Program-made: the position numbers and the translations under genes
Assembly: GCA_023259135.1 (NCBI GenBank)
Contig: JAHFQX010000004.1
Coordinates: forward strand, 1 to 64,000
Source of the DNA: Betaproteobacteria bacterium
GTDB taxonomy: Bacteria > Pseudomonadota > Gammaproteobacteria > Burkholderiales > JAHFQX01
DNA length: 64,000 nt
Direction: 5' to 3'
Shown here: positions 51,383-58,483 of the stretch, piece after piece
Layout: every line of letters starts with the position of its first letter
Numbering within the stretch: position 1 is the first letter of the stretch
Notes under the pieces: model-generated
Databases searched by the model: none
Told to the model about the DNA's origin: nothing
What the model saw: the letters and a program-made list of their open reading frames with translations, nothing else

Positions 51383-53755
51383 CTATTTGATGCAGACCGC
51401 CCGCACCTGGAGCATGTCGGTGATGCCCTGCAGCACCTTCTCGACCCCGTCCTGCTTCAAGGTGTGCAATCCTTCTTCCAGGGCGGTCACCAGCATTTCC
51501 GCCACCCGGGCGTGCTCCTGGATGTTTTTCTTGATGGCGTCGGTGCCGATCAAGAGCTCGTGGAGCCCCACCCGGCCCTTGTAGCCGCTGCCGTTACAGG
51601 TCTCGCAGCCCACCGGGGCGTAGAGGGTGAATTGGCCTTGTTCGTTGGCGAACAAGCGAACCCAGTCTTTATAAATGCGCTCATAAGCGGCTTTGGGATC
51701 TTGTTGCCAGCTCGGAAGATTTTTCAGTTCCTGGCAGTACTCCTCCAGCAACAGATGAATTTCCTCCTCGCTGGCGACATGAGGTTGCTTGCACTTGGCG
51801 CAGAGCCGCTTGGCCAGGCGCTGGGCCAATATGCCGAGCAGCGCGTCGGCGAAGTTGAAGGGGTCCATGCCCATGTCCAACAGCCGGATAATGCTTTCCG
51901 TGGCGCTGTTGGTGTGCAGAGTGGCGAACACCAAGTGTCCGGTGAGGGAGGCTTCGATGCCGATGGAGGTGGTTTCCTTGTCGCGCATCTCGCCGACCAT
52001 GATGATGTCGGGATCGGCCCGCAGGAATGCCTTCATGGCGGTGGCGAAGTTGAGACCCGCCTTGGGGTTCATCTGCACTTGGCGCAGGCCTTTTTGGGTG
52101 ATCTCCACCGGGTCTTCGGCGGTCCAGATTTTGTTCTCCGGGGTGTTGAGATAGCCCAGCACCGAGTGCAGCGTGGTGGTCTTGCCGGAGCCGGTGGGGC
52201 CGCACACGAAGAACAGCCCGTAGGGCTTGTCGACGGTTTCCTTGACCAGCTTGGCGTTGCGCTCGCTCAAACCCAGCTTGTCCAGGGGGATGGGCTCGCC
52301 GGCGGCCAGGATCCGCATCACGATGTCCTCCACCCCGCCCTGGGACGGAATGGTGGCCACCCGCAGCTCGATGTCCAGCGGGCCGAATTTCTTGAATTTG
52401 ATCTTGCCGTCCTGGGGCTTGCGCTTCTCCGAAATATCCAGATCGCACATGATCTTGATGCGGGCGACGATGGCGTTGCGGTAGCTGGCCGGCACCGAAA
52501 TGTAGGGAGCCAGGGAGCCGTCCTTGCGGAAGCGGATTTCGGTCTTGGCTTTGCCGGGGTAGGGCTCGATGTGGATGTCCGAAGCCCCTTGATGGTAGGC
52601 ATCGACGACGATCTTGTTGACCAGCTTGACCAGTTCGTTGTCGGCCGCGGCGGAAGCTTCGTCGGCGGCGCCGGGGCCCTCCTCGGATTCGTCGTCCATG
52701 TTCGACAGCAGATCGCCGATGGAGGTGGTGTCCATGGAATCGGCGCCGCCGAAGAGCAAATCCAGGGTGGCGATGAACTCGCGATGGGAGCAAACCCGGT
52801 ATAGCAGTTTGTTTTTCGGAAAGACGTTGTTGACCACCTTGGAACTTTTCGCCCGCTCCGGATCGGTGGTCAGGATCACCAAGCCGTCCTTGGTATCATC
52901 CACCGGCACCCACTGGCTGCTTTCGGCGTAATCGCGCTTGAGGTTTTTCAGCAGATCCACGGGCTTGACGCGGTCGGCCCGAAAGGGCTCGTAGGGCACC
53001 TGGAAAAACTTGCCGAGCGCCTCGCCCAGGGCTTGGGGTTTGATTTGGAATTCGTCCAACAGGACGTCTTCCACCGTCAGCCCTTTTCTCCGGGCGGAAC
53101 GGGTGGCCAGCTCCAGCTCGTCGGCGGACAGCACGGCATCGGCAACCAGGTAATCATATTTGCCCCTGATAACGTCCTGGGCCTTCTGGCGCTGGCGGAA
53201 AGCGATGGCCAGGGTTTCCGCCAATTGAACAATGCCTTCTTCGCACAACGGCGAGAAAGGGGCGCCCGATTTGCTGTTGATGAGCTGCACCACCCCGATC
53301 AGATCCTGATTGCCGGCATCCACCACGGGAGCCACCAGCATCTGCTTGGTGCGATATCCGGTGCGCCGGTCCACTTCCTTGAGGAATCTTAGATGGGGGC
53401 TGAGCCGGGCTAGCTCTTGGTCGTCGTAGACATCCCGAATATGGATGGTCTTTTTGTTGACGGCGACGAATCCGGCGACGCTCTGTTCGTTGATGGGCAG
53501 GCGCAGATCCTTGAAGGAATTCAGGCCGGTCTTGACCTTGGAGACGATGGATTGATTGTCTTCGCCCACTACGTATATGGTGAGCCGGTCGGCATCGAAG
53601 AGGGCGCAGACATCCTGGCTCACCTCCAACATGATTTCGTCGATGTTGTTGGTGGCGTGGATTTTGTTGGCGACCGCCTGCAATCTCCGGGAAAACTCCA
53701 GCTTCTCGGTCAGATTATCGGCAGGGGCGGGACGGGTTTCCAGTACGCTACTCAT
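51383..53755 (-). CDS. GAF-MshEN-PilB/GspE-type secretion/pilus ATPase
   Basis: 790 aa. The GAF domain (20-190, 'MLVAPVVDAGNQDLIGVVQLINSKS') is fused to a degenerate MshEN-like domain (198-335) and a full type II/IV assembly ATPase. Walker A is 'GPTGSGKTTTLH' (519-530), the Asp box lies around 540-550, Walker B is 'IIMVGEMRDKETT' (585-597), the His box is 'GHLVFATLHTNSA', and the zinc site is 'CAKC' plus 'CETC'. The MshEN Arg/Leu-Gly motif is poorly conserved, so c-di-GMP binding is uncertain. A strong AAAGGAGGT precedes the ATG. It could power the pilus or a secretion system; the GAF fusion is atypical for PilB. Confidence 0.9.
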   Translation of the reverse strand: MSSVLETRPAPADNLTEKLEFSRRLQAVANKIHATNNIDEIMLEVSQDVCALFDADRLTIYVVGEDNQSIVSKVKTGLNSFKDLRLPINEQSVAGFVAVNKKTIHIRDVYDDQELARLSPHLRFLKEVDRRTGYRTKQMLVAPVVDAGNQDLIGVVQLINSKSGAPFSPLCEEGIVQLAETLAIAFRQRQKAQDVIRGKYDYLVADAVLSADELELATRSARRKGLTVEDVLLDEFQIKPQALGEALGKFFQVPYEPFRADRVKPVDLLKNLKRDYAESSQWVPVDDTKDGLVILTTDPERAKSSKVVNNVFPKNKLLYRVCSHREFIATLDLLFGGADSMDTTSIGDLLSNMDDESEEGPGAADEASAAADNELVKLVNKIVVDAYHQGASDIHIEPYPGKAKTEIRFRKDGSLAPYISVPASYRNAIVARIKIMCDLDISEKRKPQDGKIKFKKFGPLDIELRVATIPSQGGVEDIVMRILAAGEPIPLDKLGLSERNAKLVKETVDKPYGLFFVCGPTGSGKTTTLHSVLGYLNTPENKIWTAEDPVEITQKGLRQVQMNPKAGLNFATAMKAFLRADPDIIMVGEMRDKETTSIGIEASLTGHLVFATLHTNSATESIIRLLDMGMDPFNFADALLGILAQRLAKRLCAKCKQPHVASEEEIHLLLEEYCQELKNLPSWQQDPKAAYERIYKDWVRLFANEQGQFTLYAPVGCETCNGSGYKGRVGLHELLIGTDAIKKNIQEHARVAEMLVTALEEGLHTLKQDGVEKVLQGITDMLQVRAVCIK

Positions 53756-53854
53756 GGCCGTCTACCTCCTTTGCTCGGACAAATTCGCCCCATCCGCGAG
53801 CCGGGAACAAGTCTTGCCCGACTTGGCGAGCCTAGGGGCGGGATCCATCGTTCA

Positions 53855-54619
53855 TCAGAACTCGAAAATGTCCCCATTGCGGAGCATTCTGGGGTGGTGG
53901 GCGCCGGCGTCACGCTCTACCTCGCTCATGGTGAGCTCTATCTCGCTGGGCTTCAAGTGGGTAATGTAGATTTCGGCCGGACGCCGGAGCTTGGCCAACT
54001 CCTCGGCCAGCATGCTCGGACAAAGATGCATGGAGTCTATCGCCAGGCCTTTTTCCCTATTGCAGAAAGCCGTTTCGATGATCAAGTAGCGCAGATTGTC
54101 GATCCGGTTCACTTCGTCCCACAAGGCATCGTTGGTGGTGGTGTCCCCGCTAAACACCAGGCTGGCAGCCCCGCTGTCGATACGGTATCCGACCGCGGGA
54201 ACGACGTGCTTGGCGGGGAGCGGCGTGATTTTCCGCTTGCCGAGGCGCACCGTTTGCCCCAGCGCCACCGCGCTGTAGCGCATGAAGGGATTTTCGGGAT
54301 TGGGGATGCGGGTGAAATCCGGCCATAGCTTCCAATTGAACAGATGCTCCCGAAGAATCTCCAGGGTCGGATCTATGGCATGCACCGTAATGGGCCGGTT
54401 CCGCATGCAGCCGACGGTATCCACCAGGAAGGGAATGCAAGCGACGTGGTCCAAATGGGAATGGGTGACGAAGACATGACCGATCCGGGCCAAGGCATCG
54501 AGGGGCAAATTCCCCACCCCCGTTCCGGCATCGATCAGGATGTCATCGTCCAGCAGCATGGACGTCGTCCGAAGCTCTCCGCCGATGCCGCCGCTGCAAC
54601 CCAGTATGCGCAGTTTCAT
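53855..54619 (-). CDS. Metallo-beta-lactamase-fold cyclic-nucleotide phosphodiesterase (class II-like)
   Basis: 254 aa. Metal ligands are 'FVTHSHLDHV' (His53, His55, Asp57, His58), 'VFSGDTTTND' and 'IYITHLKP'. The overall arrangement resembles class II cAMP phosphodiesterases (PDE1/CpdA-unrelated MBL type). It lies 6 bp downstream of the CHASE2 adenylate cyclase gene on the same strand, which strongly supports cAMP hydrolysis as its job. RNase Z-like activity is the main alternative. Confidence 0.83.
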   Translation of the reverse strand: MKLRILGCSGGIGGELRTTSMLLDDDILIDAGTGVGNLPLDALARIGHVFVTHSHLDHVACIPFLVDTVGCMRNRPITVHAIDPTLEILREHLFNWKLWPDFTRIPNPENPFMRYSAVALGQTVRLGKRKITPLPAKHVVPAVGYRIDSGAASLVFSGDTTTNDALWDEVNRIDNLRYLIIETAFCNREKGLAIDSMHLCPSMLAEELAKLRRPAEIYITHLKPSEIELTMSEVERDAGAHHPRMLRNGDIFEF

Positions 54620-54625
54620 GAATGG

Positions 54626-56848
54626 TTATTTGGTTTCGAATGTGAAAACCCCATCCCAGTCCGCCCCCGGGGGGGCGGCGCGGAAATGGGCGATACGCTC
54701 AAGGTAAAGGGCGTACAGCGTTGCCTGGGGGGCTGCCTTTTGCAGGTTCAGGAGTTGCAGTTCGGCCATGTCCCACTCTTGACGCCGATAATGCCGCAGC
54801 GCCTTGGCGAAAAGCTCCAGCTCATCCAGCCGGCCTTGCTCCACTTCGCCGATCAAGCCGATGGGCTCGAAGATGGCCACCGGCTCTTCCTTGCCCTTGA
54901 CCTTGACCCGGTCGATCTCCCGGAACGCCATGTCGGGCACCCAGGCGCGGGTCTGTTCGCCGACTATCATACCCACCCCGTACTGTTTTGTGATCCCCTC
55001 CAGCCGGGAAGCCAGGTTCACGGCATCTCCCATCACCGTGTAGGCCAGGCGGATTTCCGAGCCCATGTTGCCCACGCTCATGCGGCCGCTGTTGACCCCG
55101 ACGCCGACGCGGATTTCCGGCCAGCCTTCGGCCTTGAAATGGGGCTGCAGCGCGTCCAGCGTGGCTTGCAGCTCCATGCCCGCCAGCACGGCGTTGCGGG
55201 CATGATCGGGATCGGCCAGCGGCGCTCCCCAGAATGCCATGATGCAATCCCCCATGTATTTGTCGATGGTGCCCCGATGCTTATAGATGACCCGGGTCAG
55301 GGGAGTCAGGAACTCGTTCATCAAACGACTCAGTTCCTTCGGGTCCAGGCCCTCCGAAATGGTGGTGAAGCCCCGGACATCGGAGAACAGCACCGACATC
55401 TCCCGGCTTTCCCCTTCCATGGAGAAGCTTTCCGGATTCTGGCTCATCTCGTCCACCAATTCGGGGGGCACGTACTGGCCGAACAGCCCGGTGATTTGCC
55501 GCTTGGCCCGGGTTTCGACGAAGAACCCGTAGGACATGTTGAAAGCGAACAACAGAAAAATCATCAGGATTCCCGAGGCGATGGGCAGCACGATATTGCC
55601 GTAGTGCCAAGCCGCGACGTTGACGACCAGGGCGCCCCCGAGCACGATGCAAGTGACCAGCGATCCCTTGAAGGGGCTCAGAACCGGCAGCAACAAGGCG
55701 AGCAGCAGGCCAGAAACGAACAGCGACGCTACTTCGGCGCCGATGACGTAGGGGGGTTTTTGGGGAATCTTCTGATCCAGCATCCCGGCGATGAGATTAG
55801 CGTGAATTTCCACTCCCGGATAGACCGGCGCCACCGGGGTAGAACGCAGGTCCAGCAGCCCCGGCGCGGTGGTGCCGATCAAGGCGATCTTGCCTTTCAA
55901 GGCCGCTACCGGGACCCGCTCCCGCAGCACATCGGAGACGGAGATGTACGGAAAGCTTCCTTGGGGACCCCGGTAAGGAACCAGGGTGGAAACGATTTCG
56001 TCAACGGGAATCCGTATCGGGCCGACTTCCAGCCACTCTAGCCCGGTGTAGTCCTGGGAAGCGGCTTCCTCGGTGAACCCCGGCACCACCGGAGGGGAAC
56101 CCAGCAAGGCGCGGATCACGGCCAGCGACAAGGATTCGTAATAGGCGCCTTGATATTCCGCCAGCATGGGAACCCGCCGGGAAACCCCGTCTTCGTCCAC
56201 CCACGGATTGAAGTGCCCGGCTCCGGCCGCGTTCTTGACGAACTCGGGAAGATTTGAGCCATAGCCCGACCAAGTGGTGAAACCGACGGGGCGGCCGGCG
56301 AAAGCATCGGGCCCTAAAACGGGCGGGGGCAGCAGGCCGGATTTGGTGCCCTGGCCGGGAGCGTCGCCACTGCTAAAATAATAGCCCAGCACCACTTTGC
56401 GCCCCCGCATTTTTCTGGCGAACACCTCGTCATGCTGGAGACCGGGGCGCACCGCGCTCAAGGCCGACTGGAATTCCTTCACCCCCTTGAGCTGCTTGCG
56501 TCCCAGGTCTTCCAGGACTTTCAGGCCAGAACTTTCGTCTCGCTCGGCGAAAACCACGTCAAAACCGACGACGGCGATGCCGTAGTGGTCGAACAGCTTG
56601 TCCAGCAGTAATCCGAGGCGGTCCCGGCGCCAAGGCCAGCGGCCCTCCTCGGCCAGGCTTTTTTCGTCGATATCTAGAACGACTACGCGCTGATCCACGG
56701 TGCGCGGCATGGTCAGGCGAACCCGCGCGTCGTAGGCGATAGCCTCCAGCCGGCGGATCAATGGAGCGTCGTAGATTTTCGCGGCGTAGCCGACGAATAG
56801 GGCGACGATGATCAGCCCCCCGACAATGCGGATCAGATGCTTCTTCAT
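54626..56848 (-). CDS. CHASE2-domain class III adenylate cyclase
   Basis: 740 aa. An N-terminal helix is followed by an extracytoplasmic CHASE2 sensor (about 30-350), three transmembrane helices (about 355-435), and a class III cyclase domain (about 455-640). Metal-binding Asp490 ('LFSDVRGFTT') and Asp534 ('YMGDCIMAFWGAP') are present. Lys530 and Thr604 fit adenine selection. The transition-state Asn/Arg are in 'DAVNLASRLE' (611, 615). A C-terminal tail may hold a TPR-like helix pair. Translation is coupled to the MBL phosphodiesterase. Confidence 0.93.
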   Translation of the reverse strand: MKKHLIRIVGGLIIVALFVGYAAKIYDAPLIRRLEAIAYDARVRLTMPRTVDQRVVVLDIDEKSLAEEGRWPWRRDRLGLLLDKLFDHYGIAVVGFDVVFAERDESSGLKVLEDLGRKQLKGVKEFQSALSAVRPGLQHDEVFARKMRGRKVVLGYYFSSGDAPGQGTKSGLLPPPVLGPDAFAGRPVGFTTWSGYGSNLPEFVKNAAGAGHFNPWVDEDGVSRRVPMLAEYQGAYYESLSLAVIRALLGSPPVVPGFTEEAASQDYTGLEWLEVGPIRIPVDEIVSTLVPYRGPQGSFPYISVSDVLRERVPVAALKGKIALIGTTAPGLLDLRSTPVAPVYPGVEIHANLIAGMLDQKIPQKPPYVIGAEVASLFVSGLLLALLLPVLSPFKGSLVTCIVLGGALVVNVAAWHYGNIVLPIASGILMIFLLFAFNMSYGFFVETRAKRQITGLFGQYVPPELVDEMSQNPESFSMEGESREMSVLFSDVRGFTTISEGLDPKELSRLMNEFLTPLTRVIYKHRGTIDKYMGDCIMAFWGAPLADPDHARNAVLAGMELQATLDALQPHFKAEGWPEIRVGVGVNSGRMSVGNMGSEIRLAYTVMGDAVNLASRLEGITKQYGVGMIVGEQTRAWVPDMAFREIDRVKVKGKEEPVAIFEPIGLIGEVEQGRLDELELFAKALRHYRRQEWDMAELQLLNLQKAAPQATLYALYLERIAHFRAAPPGADWDGVFTFETK

Positions 56849-56967
56849 TCGCTAAGGCAACCGCGGCGTTGCGTGTTTTGCCAAGGCGGCGGTCATTGGC
56901 AGGCGGCGCGCGCCCGGCATCCGATGCTTGGGGCCGCAACGCATCTCACGGAGATGGCTTCTGGACA

Positions 56968-57636
56968 CTATGAGTTCTTGAGGAAGAATTCCATCTTGAC
57001 CCCGGCCAGTTCGATGACGTCATGGTCGTTCAAGGGATGGGCCTGGGCGTCCAGATTCTGGCCGTTGACGATGGGGAAGTGAGTTCCTTCCACGTGGGTG
57101 ATGAAATAACCATGGGGCCGGCGGGCGATCACCGCCACCTGCACGCCGGGTTTCCCGAGGGTGGTCAAGTTCTTGGTGAGGACCAGTTCCTTGCCCACTC
57201 CCGGCCCGCTGATAATCTGGATGGCGGCCAACGGGGGTTCGGCAGCCTGGGCGGCGGGGGTTGCCGTGCTGGAAGGCGTGGCATGGGCCGCGGCGGGGGG
57301 GCGCAGTATCATGGTCTTCTCGAAATCCTCCGCCGCCGGCTTGACGGCAGTGTCGCCGATGTACTTGAGCTTGTATTTGCCGATTTCGATGACGTCGTTG
57401 TTTTGCAGAAAGTGTTTCTTGATGGGGTTGCCGTTGACCAGGGTGCCGTTGGTGCTGTTGAGATCCTCCAAAAACGAATCGTGCAGGATCGTCGTCACCG
57501 CCGCATGGTCGCCGCTGACCGCCAGGTTGTCGATGATCACATCGCTGGTGGGTTTCCGGCCGATGACGACCCGCTCCTTGTCGAGAGGTACTTCCCGGAT
57601 CACCATGTCGTCAATGCTGAGAATCAGTTTTGCCAT
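56968..57636 (-). CDS. Double FHA-domain protein
   Basis: 222 aa from ATG 57636; the track start is upstream in the PP2C gene. FHA 1 (about 1-95) is canonical: 'ERVVIGRKPTSDVIIDNLAVSGDH' and 'LEDLNSTNGTLVNG'. An Ala/Pro-rich linker contains 'DFEKTMILRP', with a Thr that could be a phospho-site. FHA 2 (about 135-222) is degenerate, lacking the Arg/Ser pattern, but ends with 'NDHDVIELAGVKMEFF'. It is a reader of phosphothreonine, and is encoded between the phosphatase and the cyclase. Confidence 0.9.
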   Translation of the reverse strand: MAKLILSIDDMVIREVPLDKERVVIGRKPTSDVIIDNLAVSGDHAAVTTILHDSFLEDLNSTNGTLVNGNPIKKHFLQNNDVIEIGKYKLKYIGDTAVKPAAEDFEKTMILRPPAAAHATPSSTATPAAQAAEPPLAAIQIISGPGVGKELVLTKNLTTLGKPGVQVAVIARRPHGYFITHVEGTHFPIVNGQNLDAQAHPLNDHDVIELAGVKMEFFLKNS

Positions 57637-57652
57637 GAGGGAACCTCGTTCG

Positions 57653-58477
57653 CTACTTGAGCCAGGATAAAAAGCGGCGCAACCAACCATCGTCCGCGGG
57701 GAAAGGGTGAAGAATCTTGACCAGCACGGCGGACACGTTGTCCTTGCCGCCATTATCGTTGGCGGCCTGTATGAGCCGATTCGCCGCCAATTGCGGGTCG
57801 GCGCCGAAATGCCGCAGGGTTTCGCCCATGCGCTCATCCTCCACCATGTCATTCAGTCCGTCGGAGCACAGCAAGTAAATATCTTCCGGCCTGGTGTCAT
57901 GGGTGTGAATTTCCGGCTCCACTGCGGGATCCACGCCCAGGGCGCGCGTGACCAGATTTTTGTTCCGGGACAGCCGGGCGTCCTCCTGGGTGATAAGCCC
58001 GCTGTCGATTTGCTCCTGAAGCAAGGAGTGATCCCGCGTCAATTGCCGCAGTTCCCCCGCGCGCAGCCGGTAAAGCCGGGAGTCCCCGATGTGGGCGACG
58101 CTCAACTGATTATCGTAGAACAAGGCGGCCACCAGGGTGGTCCCCATCCCGGCGTATTGAGGGCGGCTTTGGGCCGCTCGGTAGATGTAATCGTTGGCTT
58201 GGACGACTTTGTCCCGCAACAGATGTTCGATGTCTTTTTGCTCGGCATGGCGCGGAATGTGGCCATTCCACTCGTCGAATTGTCGATTCATTTCTTCCCG
58301 CAGCACCGCCACCGCCATGCCGCTGGCCACTTCTCCGGCATTGTAGCCCCCCATGCCGTCGGCCAGCACCACGAAGCCGATTTCCGCGTTCCAGCCTATG
58401 GCGTCCTCGTTGTGGGCGCGGACCAGCCCGGTATGGGTGGCGCTGGCGATGCGCAAAGCGTGTCCGACGCCGGCCAT
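57653..58477 (-). CDS. PP2C-type protein phosphatase
   Basis: 274 aa, a soluble PPM-family Ser/Thr phosphatase. The metal-binding motifs are complete: 'RAHNEDAIGW', 'VVLADGMGGYNAGEVAS', 'GMGTTLVAALF', 'VAHIGDSRLYRLRAG', 'LLCSDGLNDMV' and 'NGGKDNVSAVLV'. It starts 6 bp after the CHASE2 kinase stop, so it is the matching eraser for that kinase. It is 16 bp upstream of the FHA gene. Confidence 0.95.
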   Translation of the reverse strand: MAGVGHALRIASATHTGLVRAHNEDAIGWNAEIGFVVLADGMGGYNAGEVASGMAVAVLREEMNRQFDEWNGHIPRHAEQKDIEHLLRDKVVQANDYIYRAAQSRPQYAGMGTTLVAALFYDNQLSVAHIGDSRLYRLRAGELRQLTRDHSLLQEQIDSGLITQEDARLSRNKNLVTRALGVDPAVEPEIHTHDTRPEDIYLLCSDGLNDMVEDERMGETLRHFGADPQLAANRLIQAANDNGGKDNVSAVLVKILHPFPADDGWLRRFLSWLK

Positions 58478-58483
58478 GGGCCT

